Shown here in pieces: positions 26,957-35,221 of a DNA stretch of 64,000 nucleotides (position 1 is the first letter of the stretch; every line of letters begins with the position of its first letter). The position numbers and the translations under genes were made by a program. Source of the DNA: Catonella massiliensis. GTDB taxonomy: Bacteria > Bacillota > Clostridia > Lachnospirales > Lachnospiraceae. The stretch is taken from assembly GCF_016651435.1 (NCBI RefSeq), contig NZ_JAEPRJ010000001.1:1550001-1614000 (forward strand). Reading direction: 5' to 3'. The notes beneath the pieces are model-generated. The model was not told the origin of the DNA and did not search any database. It worked only from the letters and a program-made list of their open reading frames with translations.

Positions 26957-28285
26957 TTATTTTTCTATTATGTCTTTATTCTTTTCGTAAAAGCCCGTGT
27001 TATACTGTCCCGTAATAAAATCAGGCTGATAGGTTATCATATACATAAGCTCGCTGTTAGTCTTCACTCCATCAATAATTAGCTCCTCTAAGGCTCTCCT
27101 CAACCTCCTTATAGCCTCTAGCCTTGTGCTGCCATGTACAATGATTTTGGCAAGCATTGAGTCATAATAAGGGCTTACCTCGTAGCCTTCAAAGAGGTGG
27201 CTCTCAACCCTTACTCCGAAGCCCGCTGGAAAATGAAGACAGGTAATCTTTCCTGTAGACAGAGCATTTATTCTACATTCTATTGCACTGCCATTTAAGC
27301 TTATCTCAGACTGCTTAACAGAGAGCTTCTTTCCTGCAGCTATGTTAATCTGCTCCTTGATGATATCAATGCCCGTAACCATCTCAGTGACAGGGTGTTC
27401 CACCTGTACCCTGGTATTCATTTCTATAAAGTAAAAGTTCTTCTTATCATCTACAATGAACTCAACAGTTCCCACACTGTAGTAACCTGCCGCCTTGGCA
27501 GCCTTTACTGCTACCTCTCCCATCTTGTGCCTAAGCTTATCGTTTAAGCACCAGGCAGGAGATTCTTCAAGCATCTTCTGGTTATTTTTCTGTATGGAAC
27601 ATTCTCTTTCGCCCAGGTGAACAACATTACCCTTCTTATCTGCCATTATCTGAATCTCAACATGGTGAGGATTTAGTACCAGCTTTTCCAGATAAATGCT
27701 GTCATTACCAAAGGCAGCCTTGGCTTCCGCTTTGGCAGCAGAATAAGCACTAATTAGCTCTTCTTTCGAGTAGGCTCTTCTCATACCTTTGCCGCCACCA
27801 CCTGCGCTAGCCTTTATAAGTACAGGATAGCCTATTTCTTCTGCCATTCTTACAGCCTCTTCTTCGCTGTAGATAAGCTCCTTAGAGCCCGGTACTACAG
27901 GTACTTTTTCAGCCATCATAAGCTTCCTTGCTGCCTGCTTGTCTCCCATTTTCTCAATGATTTCTGCCGAAGGACCTATGAAGGTAATACCGTTATTCTC
28001 ACATTTCCTTGCAAATTCAGCATTCTCAGAAAGAAAGCCATAGCCCGGGTGAAGTGCATCACATTCGGTTTTTAATGCCACCTCAATGAGGATGTCTCCG
28101 TTTAAGTAGCTCTCCTTAGCACTTGCAGGACCGATACATACAGCCTTGCCGGCAAGCATGACCGGCAAAGACTCTTTATCTGCTTCAGAGTAAACCACAA
28201 CACTTTCAATGTTTAGCTCTCTAAGGCATCTTATTATACGTACTGCTATCTCGCCTCTATTGGCAATCAGCACTCTTTTAAACAT
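26957..28285 (-). CDS. accC: Biotin carboxylase
   Basis: ATP-grasp enzyme carboxylating the biotin on AccB. 442 residues from MFKRVLIANRGEIAVR; the N-terminal domain is followed by the ATP-binding glycine loop KASAGGGGKGMR, ERECSIQKNNQKMLEE and EMNTRVQVEHPVTEM. The start at 28285 lies inside the end of accB (8-bp overlap), with GGAGG in the accB coding end; the upstream in-frame extension is less likely. Confidence 0.96.
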   Translation of the reverse strand: MFKRVLIANRGEIAVRIIRCLRELNIESVVVYSEADKESLPVMLAGKAVCIGPASAKESYLNGDILIEVALKTECDALHPGYGFLSENAEFARKCENNGITFIGPSAEIIEKMGDKQAARKLMMAEKVPVVPGSKELIYSEEEAVRMAEEIGYPVLIKASAGGGGKGMRRAYSKEELISAYSAAKAEAKAAFGNDSIYLEKLVLNPHHVEIQIMADKKGNVVHLGERECSIQKNNQKMLEESPAWCLNDKLRHKMGEVAVKAAKAAGYYSVGTVEFIVDDKKNFYFIEMNTRVQVEHPVTEMVTGIDIIKEQINIAAGKKLSVKQSEISLNGSAIECRINALSTGKITCLHFPAGFGVRVESHLFEGYEVSPYYDSMLAKIIVHGSTRLEAIRRLRRALEELIIDGVKTNSELMYMITYQPDFITGQYNTGFYEKNKDIIEK

Positions 28286-28736
28286 CAGTTTCCTCCAACA
28301 CAAACAGCACCTGGTTATATTCTGCCATTTTACCGTCTTCTGCCCTGATTTCTACAATCTTACCAGAAAATGGTGAGGCAAGCTCATTCATTATCTTCAT
28401 GGCTTCAATGATTCCTAGTATGTCGCCCTTTTTCACCACATCACCAACTGCCACATAAGGCTTAGCCTCAGGGGAAGCAGAGCGGTAAAATGTACCTACG
28501 AACGGAGCTTTAATCTCTTTATGGTTAGGATTAGAGTCTTCACTTCTAAGAGTTTCACCTACTCCGTTAGGCTCTGCAGTTCTTGATACTTCCCTCACTA
28601 AAGGTCTCTCTATTACAGCTTCAACTTCTATGGCCTTCTTAAGTTCAAGGTTATCTCCACCAAGGCTTAGCTTAAGTTCACTTAGAGATGACTTTTCAAA
28701 TCTGTCCCATACTTCATAAATATCTTTAATATCCAT
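28278..28736 (-). CDS. accB: Biotin carboxyl carrier protein
   Basis: Carries biotin between AccC and AccA/AccD. 152 residues: a charged helical N-terminus, a Pro/Glu/Asn linker, and the biotinyl domain with IEAMKIMNEL, where Lys is the biotinylation site. It starts 9 bp after acpP ends and overlaps accC. Confidence 0.95.
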   Translation of the reverse strand: MDIKDIYEVWDRFEKSSLSELKLSLGGDNLELKKAIEVEAVIERPLVREVSRTAEPNGVGETLRSEDSNPNHKEIKAPFVGTFYRSASPEAKPYVAVGDVVKKGDILGIIEAMKIMNELASPFSGKIVEIRAEDGKMAEYNQVLFVLEETDV

Positions 28737-28745
28737 AAATCATCC

Positions 28746-28973
28746 TTAGTTTGCATTGTCAATAAAGTTTACTATATCCTCTACAGTCTTGAATGAAGCA
28801 AGCTTGTCTTCATCAATTGTCAAACCAAACTCCTCTTCAAGAGCCATCCCAAGCTCAACTGCATCAAGTGAGTCAAGTCCAAGATCGCTCTCAAGGTTTG
28901 AATCTAATTTAATCTTGTTTTCATCGATGTTTACAGCATTTACAATTACTTCTTTAACTTTTTCAAAATTCAT
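28746..28973 (-). CDS. acpP: Acyl carrier protein
   Basis: 75-residue acidic carrier. LGLDSLDAVEL contains the phosphopantetheine Ser in the DSL motif. It is the first gene of the operon, right behind the strong promoter, which suits a protein needed in large amounts; in many Bacillota it sits between fabH or fabK genes instead. Confidence 0.96.
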   Translation of the reverse strand: MNFEKVKEVIVNAVNIDENKIKLDSNLESDLGLDSLDAVELGMALEEEFGLTIDEDKLASFKTVEDIVNFIDNAN

Positions 28974-29009
28974 TTTCTTTACCTCGCTTAATTTAGTTAA
29001 ATTTATTTA

Positions 29010-29057
29010 GATAAATTTATCGAATATTTTTATAACATTCTTTGGAATGAATGTCAA
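29010..29057 (-). promoter_or_regulatory. Promoter and operator-like palindromes of the acpP-acc-fab operon
   Basis: On the minus strand TTGACA (29052-29057), 17-nt spacer, TATAAA (29029-29034). The spacer holds CATTC-N4-GAATG (29036-29049) and the perfect palindrome GATAAATTTATC (29010-29021) falls about where transcription starts. Either could bind the FabT-like repressor encoded at the operon end. Promoter confidence is high, operator function is inferred. Confidence 0.8.
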
Positions 29058-29195
29058 GGAAAAAAATTTTGAACAGAATATGAACAAAAAAAGTAGTGGA
29101 TCATTTTTTCTTGTTGCTTTTCTAACTAGATACTTGAATAAAATTCAAATAAAATAAGAGAATCATAACAAATTAAGTATAATATGACGAAAATG

Positions 29196-29240
29196 GCACA
29201 TAAAAATACCCAGAGGTTTTCTCTGGGCATTTTTATGTGC
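29196..29240. terminator. Terminator behind the dinJ-yafQ pair
   Basis: 20-bp arms (29196-29215 with 29221-29240, one G-U mismatch) and a 5-nt loop, directly after the yafQ stop on the minus strand. The stem includes A5/T5 tracts. It insulates the fatty-acid operon promoter. Confidence 0.85.
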
Positions 29241-29242
29241 TA

Positions 29243-29521
29243 TTATTGGAACAATTCCGAGTGTGATCCAATCCTATAAATCATCAAGACCAGTACATCT
29301 CCATAAATCTCATAAACCAACAACCAATCCGGCTCAATATGACATTCACGAGCACCTTTATAGTTTCCTGTCAAAGCATGATCTCTGTATTTTATATCTA
29401 GCGTACCTCCGTCCGCCAGAATGTTAATTATCTCAAACAGCTTATCTAGATTCTTATGTTGTTTTTTCGCAAGTTTTAAATCTTTTTTAAACTGGTTGGT
29501 AAACTGTACCTCATATTTCAT
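29243..29521 (-). CDS. yafQ: YafQ-family mRNA interferase toxin
   Basis: 92-residue RelE/ParE-superfamily toxin expected to cut mRNA in the ribosome. Features: FKKDLKLAKKQHKNLDKL at the N-terminus, DHALTGNYKGARECHIEPDW in two blocks, and LVYEIYGDVLVLMIYRIGSHSELF, where His near the end matches the catalytic position in YafQ. It overlaps the antitoxin stop by 4 bp (ATGA), the normal arrangement. Confidence 0.9.
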   Translation of the reverse strand: MKYEVQFTNQFKKDLKLAKKQHKNLDKLFEIINILADGGTLDIKYRDHALTGNYKGARECHIEPDWLLVYEIYGDVLVLMIYRIGSHSELFQ

Positions 29522-29790
29522 ACTTCAAGCGCCGCCTTAAGTTCTTCCATGCTGGAATATCTAGGTGCCGCCTGATCAGCCATAAGTTTTCTTCCCTCTT
29601 CGATTGCAGCCGCTGTAGAATCATTGGGTACATCCAGCTTAAGTTCAAAAGGAATTCCATGCTCGCGAATAGCTGTTCTTAAGAACATATTGACAGCAGT
29701 AGTCATGTTTATCCCGAGTTCATTAAAAATACTTTCTGCCTGATCTTTGATTGCTTTTTCCGTTCTGATATTCAAATTTGTAGTTGCCAT
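29518..29790 (-). CDS. dinJ: DinJ/RelB-family antitoxin
   Basis: 90-residue ribbon-helix-helix antitoxin (TTNLNIRTEKAIKDQAESIF, LGINMTTAVNMFLRTAI, HGIPFEL) with a toxin-binding C-terminus. Start at 29790, where GGAGGTGTTTAGT lies upstream; the five-codon longer form contains that site. It would repress its own promoter together with the toxin. Confidence 0.9.
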   Translation of the reverse strand: MATTNLNIRTEKAIKDQAESIFNELGINMTTAVNMFLRTAIREHGIPFELKLDVPNDSTAAAIEEGRKLMADQAAPRYSSMEELKAALEV

Positions 29791-29813
29791 ACTAAACACC
29801 TCCATTAATGTAT

Positions 29814-29841
29814 ATTATAGTATGGTTTCGGTTGTTGTCAA
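29814..29841 (-). promoter_or_regulatory. Promoter of dinJ-yafQ
   Basis: Minus-strand TTGACA (29836-29841), 16-nt spacer and TATAAT (29814-29819), about 20 nt from the dinJ start. Confidence 0.75.
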
Positions 29842-29961
29842 TACATTGTCATTATATTGTCCTTTTTTATCTCTTCAGCATCAAACCCCATCTCCTATAA
29901 GTTCTTCATTTCTGAATATAACCTTAATTACTATCGTTGCCTTGTTACTTTGTCGATTGGC

Positions 29962-30507
29962 TCACTCGTAAACCCCAATCCCCAGCTCCTTTAGCGCCTC
30001 AGCCTGTTTTCTTTTATGCTCAGGATTACCGTATAAAATCGAACTATAGATTTCACTTTGTGGCCAATCATCATAAGATCTGTCTAAGAAACCCGGAACA
30101 TTTTCATACATAGGTAAGATGTTTGAGATAAGACCTTTCTTTAAGCAGTCAATATACTCTTCCTTGCTTAGGATTTCCGTATTTCCATTTTCATCAAATG
30201 AATTACACCTATTAAGTGTCCCTTCAATATCCCAAGGCGTAAATGCCACTAAATGCGGCGGTCTTCTCCACCTCTTAGTATCTTCCTTATCAGGTGATGG
30301 TATAACTTTTTCCCAAAAGCCCCTCTTTATGGCAAAAGAACCTGTTGATATATAAAGCCTGTACCCTGTATGCTCAAAGGTTTCCTCACATATCTCTCCG
30401 TCAATAGGCTCAAACACTCCGTAAACATCACCGGTCAACAGCCTTACATAATAGGTTCTATCTTTTCCGTCTATTTTGTAGATTGCACCGACTTCATATC
30501 TTGCCAT
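29962..30507 (-). CDS. Hypothetical protein, possibly immunity-like
   Basis: 181-residue soluble protein with no signal peptide. The opening YEVGAIYKIDGKDRTYYVRLLTGDVYGVFEP (in short blocks) loosely resembles small SH3-like beta-barrel openings seen in Imm26-type immunity proteins, but I cannot confirm that. The C-terminus (KRKQAEALKELGIGVYE) is helical. It ends the leftward string of small genes that begins at 33.5 kb. Confidence 0.6.
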   Translation of the reverse strand: MARYEVGAIYKIDGKDRTYYVRLLTGDVYGVFEPIDGEICEETFEHTGYRLYISTGSFAIKRGFWEKVIPSPDKEDTKRWRRPPHLVAFTPWDIEGTLNRCNSFDENGNTEILSKEEYIDCLKKGLISNILPMYENVPGFLDRSYDDWPQSEIYSSILYGNPEHKRKQAEALKELGIGVYE

Positions 30508-30601
30508 TCTCTTCCCCTTTTATAATCAGACAGCAAAAACATAGACACCATTTTATACAGTATTGCTGCCACACATTCCTAACAACCTTCTTTGATTATG
30601 A

Positions 30602-31054
30602 TTATTCAACATAATCTGCCTTTTTATATTTTGGTGAAACAAAGCCCAGTGTGCCAATCTGAGGTATGTTCCATTCATTAGGCAGATAGATGCTGCAAGA
30701 GACCTCATCTCCCTTAGGATTTTTCGCTTTGAACTCATACCTCAGCAGTTCTTCATTCCCACTTATTCTCTCTATGTCAGATATATGGCTTTCCTTAAAA
30801 ACCAGATTGAACTCATTCCATATAGCTTCAACATCTTCCACCGTTAATTGAACTTTTAAGTGGTACTTCACTCCCACCTTGCACCTTTGTTTTCTTCCGG
30901 TTTCATCCTCTTTACAGGTCTTTACACTTCCCTTTTCAAATGACCATTCTGCACCTTCTAAAGAACTCACTTTAGTACTCAGTGCATCCTTAAACTCAAT
31001 CATTTTGGCTAAAATATACTTACCCGCCTCTTCAAATATCTCAAAATTCTCCAT
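30602..31054 (-). CDS. Hypothetical protein
   Basis: 150-residue protein, not recognised. It is mixed alpha/beta with KVGVKYHLKVQLTVEDVEAIW and a C-terminal IYLPNEWNIPQIGTLGFVSPKY. No signal peptide or motif. The ATG overlaps the stop of the preceding zinc-ribbon-like gene by one base (TGATG), so the two are coupled. Confidence 0.6.
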   Translation of the reverse strand: MENFEIFEEAGKYILAKMIEFKDALSTKVSSLEGAEWSFEKGSVKTCKEDETGRKQRCKVGVKYHLKVQLTVEDVEAIWNEFNLVFKESHISDIERISGNEELLRYEFKAKNPKGDEVSCSIYLPNEWNIPQIGTLGFVSPKYKKADYVE

Positions 31055-31320
31055 CAGCCCTTTTTAAACGAACCTCCACCTCTATATGTATTTACAACAC
31101 AGGTAAATTTCTGCCCACATTTGGGGCATTCAATGATATGGTAGATAATGTCATCCACCCAGTACCCACCCCGCTTATAGCCATCTACGGGGCAGGTGCC
31201 ATCTACAAGCAAAAAGCCGGATTTTTTGATTAACTCACCTATATAGGCCATAGTTTTTTCATAGTCCTTTGGAGACTTAAAGTTTGGAACTAAAGTTATC
31301 TTCTCACAAATTTCGCACAT
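31054..31320 (-). CDS. Small zinc-ribbon-like protein
   Basis: 88 residues with CEICEK at the start and CPKCGQKFTC at the end, plus a lone Cys in GTCPVDG. The CxxC pairs could bind one zinc. No family recognised. Translationally coupled to the next gene; no enzymatic feature. Confidence 0.6.
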   Translation of the reverse strand: MCEICEKITLVPNFKSPKDYEKTMAYIGELIKKSGFLLVDGTCPVDGYKRGGYWVDDIIYHIIECPKCGQKFTCVVNTYRGGGSFKKG

Positions 31321-31355
31321 CTTACGCCTCCAATGGTGTATTCAGTTAAAATAAA

Positions 31356-31862
31356 CTAATATATTGTAACCAAAACATTTCCATTTATTTCCAAAATCTG
31401 CTTGTAAAAATCAATCAAATCCTCGAAACATTTGTGGACTTCCTTCTTTATTCCTTCAAAATCAAGATCCTTCTCCCAGATATCAGGATAAAGCTCGGCC
31501 TTTTTACAGGATTCCATATCGAGATTATGTAGCGCTCCCACTATATCAAAGCTCTCTAAGGCAGAAAGAATGTCTTCCACCCTTTCTTTTTCTGTATAAG
31601 CGGTAAATTCGGATATTTCTTCAAGTGAAGCCACACCTACAACTGCCTCGCTTAAAGGATCATCCCAAATAGGCTCTTGTCCGCTTACACCGGTTAATAC
31701 GAAATGAAGTATATCCCACATTTTATCAATATCAAGCAAAATCTCTGCTTCTTCATTCCACTCTTCAACATCTTCAAGCAGCTCATCTTCTTCACCATCA
31801 AAGTTCTTCATTGCCTTTAAGTTCTCATCGCTTAAATACTGATAGTTTGCTATTAATCCCAT
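31356..31862 (-). CDS. DUF1877 (YfbM-like) family protein
   Basis: 168-residue acidic protein beginning MGLIANYQYLSDENL, then LDIDKMWDILHFVLTG and DPLSEAVVG, the pattern of the DUF1877/YfbM family, which is often found next to polymorphic toxin and immunity genes. Biochemical function is unknown. Part of the leftward string of small genes. Confidence 0.75.
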   Translation of the reverse strand: MGLIANYQYLSDENLKAMKNFDGEEDELLEDVEEWNEEAEILLDIDKMWDILHFVLTGVSGQEPIWDDPLSEAVVGVASLEEISEFTAYTEKERVEDILSALESFDIVGALHNLDMESCKKAELYPDIWEKDLDFEGIKKEVHKCFEDLIDFYKQILEINGNVLVTIY

Positions 31863-31886
31863 TTATTTTTCCTCCTTAATATAAGT

Positions 31887-32294
31887 TTAGTACTTGTTTA
31901 CAATCCCCTTAACCACATCCTCGAACTCATAAAACAAATCAATATACTTTCCCACAATCATCTCGCAATGCGCCTTTACAACTGCACCATCATAGTCGTG
32001 AGTAAGCTCATTCCTTACTTTAAGCATTTCCATCCAGTCACCATCATCAATGAGATTTGCCTTAAATGCCTCTCTAAGCACATCTTTCGGAGAGCCTGTC
32101 ACAAATCCGATAATAGCATAGTGCTGAATAAGGATATCTTTCATCACTTTCCAAGCCAAATCAAAAGTAATCGCAAACTTTGCTCCGGTTCCACTCATTA
32201 CGAAAGAATCAGAAAAGTCTCTTTCTCTCGCTTCAGCCAAGGCTTTTAGCGAATTGCAAAAAGACTCATACCTTCTACTAAATTTCTCGTCCAT
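31887..32294 (-). CDS. HEPN-domain protein (HI0074/HepT-like) of an MNT-HEPN pair
   Basis: 135-residue all-helical protein. RNELTHDY matches RX4HXY, the catalytic motif of HEPN RNases whose Tyr is AMPylated by the partner nucleotidyltransferase in characterised HepT-MntA systems. SGTGAKFAITFDLAWKVMKD fits the HI0074 substrate-binding subfamily. Its start overlaps the end of the nucleotidyltransferase gene by 17 bp. Toxin role is inferred from the motif and pairing. Confidence 0.82.
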   Translation of the reverse strand: MDEKFSRRYESFCNSLKALAEARERDFSDSFVMSGTGAKFAITFDLAWKVMKDILIQHYAIIGFVTGSPKDVLREAFKANLIDDGDWMEMLKVRNELTHDYDGAVVKAHCEMIVGKYIDLFYEFEDVVKGIVNKY

Positions 32295-32547
32295 ATTGTC
32301 TTATATCCTCCAGTAAAAGCTCGTTTGTACAGTTATCCATATTTACTATATCCACGCTATAAAGTGTAGGTAATTCTTCTATCTTTTGTATAAGTAAATC
32401 AACCTCTTTAACCCCTGATACTGCTATATCTATATCACTTCTTTCAAGTGCAATTCCCTTTGCCCTTGAGCCAAATAAAAGAACTTTCTTTGCACCGAAG
32501 TCTCTACAGAGTTTTGCAGTTTTTTCTATTACTTCTTCTACTTTCAA
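32278..32547 (-). CDS. MNT-type minimal nucleotidyltransferase
   Basis: 89-residue nucleotidyltransferase with GSRAKGIALERSDIDIAV, giving the GSX10DXD metal-binding motif. In related pairs it acts as antitoxin by adding AMP to the HEPN partner. It comes first and overlaps the HEPN gene. Confidence 0.87.
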   Translation of the reverse strand: MKVEEVIEKTAKLCRDFGAKKVLLFGSRAKGIALERSDIDIAVSGVKEVDLLIQKIEELPTLYSVDIVNMDNCTNELLLEDIRQYGREI

Positions 32548-32612
32548 ATTATCACCTTTCTGCCAAATAATGCTAGCCTTCCCTGATAAATAATTCTAAG
32601 CCAACAAATCCA

Positions 32613-33512
32613 CTACCTTAATCTTTCGATAAATTCTTTGTCAATTTCATCTACAGTCATATCCGTATGTGCTCGTATATCCCTATTATATGCATTAGTT
32701 AATATCCAGGCAGCATACGTCTTAAATTCTTCTGCAGTTTTTACGCTATAATCAAATGCTTTGTGAGTTCCTCCGGAGCAATCTCCCCAATCAGAGAGGT
32801 ACCCTATTATTTCAAAAAATGAATCATTATAAGCTTCAAATTTTTTTGTTTCTCTAGTAGTTAAATACTGTGCAATACAGTTGTCAAAGGCATAATAGAA
32901 CATCGGATTACGAAGTGGAAACGAATTTCTCTCCCTGTTGTGAAAATTTGCGTCAATTATATAAGACCTACGCACATCATCCATAGTAGGCTTTTCCATA
33001 GTTTTCACTGTAGTTTGAATATATTTATAAATTGTTTCTTTATCAAAAAAATGTCCGTTTATGGCAATCAGGGCCCCCCACATACCATCTTCATACTTAA
33101 ACACCATTACTGCACCGTTTTTGTACTTACTTTCAACCGGAACAGGTGGTGCCACTCTTTTCTTAGGTTTTTTCTTAGGTACGCTGATTTTATCTAAGAA
33201 CTTATTCAGATTGTCACTTCTTTTCTTTAGGAATTTATCATCAGCTCCCAATTCCCTTGCAACTTCCAAGTCTTTTCCGCTCTGTATTGCTTCATTGACT
33301 TCGTTTAACAAATCCTCCTTTAATTCGCCTACCTCCCAGAGGCAATGTGCAAGGCTAAACAAGACATCGTATCTGTCATCATCTTCCTCAGCAGGAAGCA
33401 ATTCATTTTTTATATCTTCAGGTTCCTCACCGGCATTAAAACGCTCAAAAAACTCATCCTTAATATCACAGGATGTGTCATTTCCAAATATGGCAGCACT
33501 CCAAGTTCCCAT
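32613..33512 (-). CDS. DUF4259-like N-terminal domain protein
   Basis: 299 residues. MGTWSAAIFGNDTSCDIKDEF at the start (given as two blocks: MGTWSAAIFGNDTS and DIKDEFFERF) is the signature of the DUF4259 family. After residue 115 comes a lysine/proline-rich linker and a C-terminal region with no recognised domain (GAVMVFKYEDGMWGALIAI). DUF4259 proteins are common near toxin-immunity genes. It has its own promoter upstream and heads the small-gene string. Confidence 0.7.
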   Translation of the reverse strand: MGTWSAAIFGNDTSCDIKDEFFERFNAGEEPEDIKNELLPAEEDDDRYDVLFSLAHCLWEVGELKEDLLNEVNEAIQSGKDLEVARELGADDKFLKKRSDNLNKFLDKISVPKKKPKKRVAPPVPVESKYKNGAVMVFKYEDGMWGALIAINGHFFDKETIYKYIQTTVKTMEKPTMDDVRRSYIIDANFHNRERNSFPLRNPMFYYAFDNCIAQYLTTRETKKFEAYNDSFFEIIGYLSDWGDCSGGTHKAFDYSVKTAEEFKTYAAWILTNAYNRDIRAHTDMTVDEIDKEFIERLR

Positions 33513-33549
33513 TGTCCCCTCCCAAAAACTTTGTTAAGTTCTACTTATA

Positions 33550-33578
33550 ATTTTATACACTAATTAATATGTCGTCAA
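33550..33578 (-). promoter_or_regulatory. Promoter for the DUF4259-like gene
   Basis: Minus-strand TTGACG (33573-33578), 17-nt spacer and TAAAAT (33550-33555). The rest of the 302-bp divergent gap to 33814 is AT-rich and holds no other feature I can support. Confidence 0.6.
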
Positions 33579-33814
33579 CTCCCTAATAATCATTATATCA
33601 CATATATTATTATATTTAAAGAAAACAGTAAGCCTTTTATTTACTTTGTCGCTGACATTTTAAGTTCACTTAAGTATATAGCTTATAAGTCTCTTTTTAA
33701 TAGTTCTTTTCTACTTTTCTAATTTTTATGTTTTTACTATAGAACTTTGGTTTGATTAGTGGTATTATCATAACAAAAGACAGTTATTACAGTTAAAATC
33801 AAAAAGGGGAATAT

Positions 33815-33967
33815 ATGGATAACAGTGAAGCTGACAGGCTTTGGGATATTATATCTACACAATTCATTCCATCATGGGATGATATTGAGGAAGTTGAACC
33901 TGATGAATGGGATTTGCAAATGTTGAAGGATATTGAAAACGATCCTGATTGCAAAACTTTTGAATAG
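33815..33967 (+). CDS. 50-residue acidic small protein
   Basis: Too short for usual ORF cut-offs. ATG at 33815 has AAGGGGA 5-10 nt upstream, and the frame ends at TAG 33965-33967. The product is very acidic with three Trp (ADRLWDII, PSWDDIEE, DEWDLQML) and ends LKDIENDPDCKTFE. The last segment resembles the acidic tails of some small antitoxins, but no partner toxin is next to it, so this is only a hint. Opposite in direction to all neighbours. Confidence 0.6.
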   Translation: MDNSEADRLWDIISTQFIPSWDDIEEVEPDEWDLQMLKDIENDPDCKTFE

Positions 33968-33992
33968 TTATTGATTAACAACATTTTGAACT

Positions 33993-34092
33993 CGTGCAAA
34001 ACATTTTTCATTTTCGTGAAAAACCCTCGCAAAACATTTCTCATTTTCGTGAAAAACCTGCGTAAAACATTTGCTAATTTCGTGAAAATGGC
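33993..34092. repeat. Three tandem ~33-bp repeats with TTTTCGTGAAAA palindrome
   Basis: Units at 33993-34027, 34028-34060 and 34061-34092, consensus built on GCAAAACATTT, then TCATTTTCGTGAAAAACC. Each contains a near-palindrome TTTTCGTGAAAA (the third is AATTTCGTGAAAA). They lie between the small acidic ORF and the shared terminator. Confidence 0.85.
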
Positions 34093-34119
34093 AGTAAACC
34101 TTTTTACGGGTTTACTGCC
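34090..34119. terminator. Bidirectional terminator at the end of nrdA-nrdB
   Basis: GGCAGTAAACC (34090-34100) pairs with GGTTTACTGCC (34109-34119) around an 8-nt loop, 12 nt past the nrdB stop on the minus strand. ATTTTC follows on the minus side and TTTAG on the plus side. Confidence 0.75.
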
Positions 34120-34130
34120 TTTAGCTTGTT

Positions 34131-35159
34131 CTATTCCAACGAATCAAAGTCAAAGGCTGCCGCCTTGGTATAGTTGGTTACCTTTGCCTCAAAGAAGTCT
34201 GTCTTTGTGGCATTTAAGTTAGAGAAGCTCTCTATCCAACCCATTGGGTTCTCCTCAATCTCAGGGAACCACACAGGAAGTCCAATTGCTTTTAGTCTTA
34301 GGTTAGAAAGGTACTTGATATATCTCTCTATCAGCTCATTATTTATACCCAAAATCTCATTGTTGGTTACATACTGTCCCCATTCTATCTCATTTAATGT
34401 ACCTACCTTCACCATCTCCCTAAGCTCTTCCTTAAGTTCATCAGTGAAAATCTCAGGATTTTCCTTCATTAGCTCTCTTATTATATTCTGGAAGAGTACG
34501 AGGTGAGTAATCTCATCCCTGTTTATATACTTGAAAATGGTACTTGTAGCCGTCATCTTTCCCTGTCTTGCAAGGGTGTAGAAAAAGCTGAAACCACTGT
34601 AAAAATAAATACCCTCAAGAATATAGTTCGCCATCACCGAACGCACAAAGTTCTCTGTACTTGGATCATCTGAAAATCTCTGGTACATATCAGCAATGAA
34701 TTTGTTTCTGCTAAATAAAATCGGATCTTCACGCCATTCATCATATATCTTATCCCTTGTTACAGGATTGGTAACAGTATCAAGGATGTAAGAATAACTC
34801 TGAGCATGGATTTCCTCCTGAAACGCCTGAATATTAAGCAAGGAGGACACCTCTGCAGCTGTTACATATCTTGCAAGGTGAGGCAGGTTCTCACACTGAA
34901 TTGAATCAAGAAAATTAAGGAAAGAAATAATCTTGTCAAAGGCCTTTCTCTCTCCCGCAGTCAGATAAGAAAACTGCTTAACATCCTCACCGAGCGAGAT
35001 TTCCTCAGGTATCCAGAAATTGTTGAGCATGGTACGGTACATTACATTTGCCCAGTCATATTTTATACGGTTCCACTCTCTGAGGTTGGTGGTATTTCCA
35101 TTTAGAATGCCCTCAGTACCTCGCTTACCCAGTTCATTAAATATCTTTTTCTTTTCCAT
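34131..35159 (-). CDS. nrdB: Ribonucleotide reductase class I, beta subunit
   Basis: Radical-generating subunit, 342 residues. The dimetal and radical residues are all visible: Asp in NFLDSIQ, Glu and His in FQEEIHAQSY with the radical Tyr at its end, Glu in NYILEGIYFYSG, and Glu/His in NRDEITHLVLF. The Tyr is present, so it is of the tyrosyl-radical type. It follows nrdA by 62 bp. No nrdI, nrdH or nrdE neighbours were seen, which favours class Ia over Ib. Confidence 0.95.
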   Translation of the reverse strand: MEKKKIFNELGKRGTEGILNGNTTNLREWNRIKYDWANVMYRTMLNNFWIPEEISLGEDVKQFSYLTAGERKAFDKIISFLNFLDSIQCENLPHLARYVTAAEVSSLLNIQAFQEEIHAQSYSYILDTVTNPVTRDKIYDEWREDPILFSRNKFIADMYQRFSDDPSTENFVRSVMANYILEGIYFYSGFSFFYTLARQGKMTATSTIFKYINRDEITHLVLFQNIIRELMKENPEIFTDELKEELREMVKVGTLNEIEWGQYVTNNEILGINNELIERYIKYLSNLRLKAIGLPVWFPEIEENPMGWIESFSNLNATKTDFFEAKVTNYTKAAAFDFDSLE

Positions 35160-35221
35160 ATAGTCTCCATTCCACAGGCACCTTCAAGTGGCAATATTGC
35201 AGGTGAATAAGTTTCACACTA

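Noticed and set aside
33061..33537. 158-residue plus-strand ORF
   Set aside because: Antisense to the DUF4259-like gene, Ser-rich shadow with no start signal.
33799..34044. 81-residue minus-strand ORF
   Set aside because: It is the complement of the 50-residue ORF and the repeats and has no ribosome site.
33993..34092. CRISPR-like repeat array
   Set aside because: Units are imperfect, directly adjacent with no spacers, and there are no cas genes.
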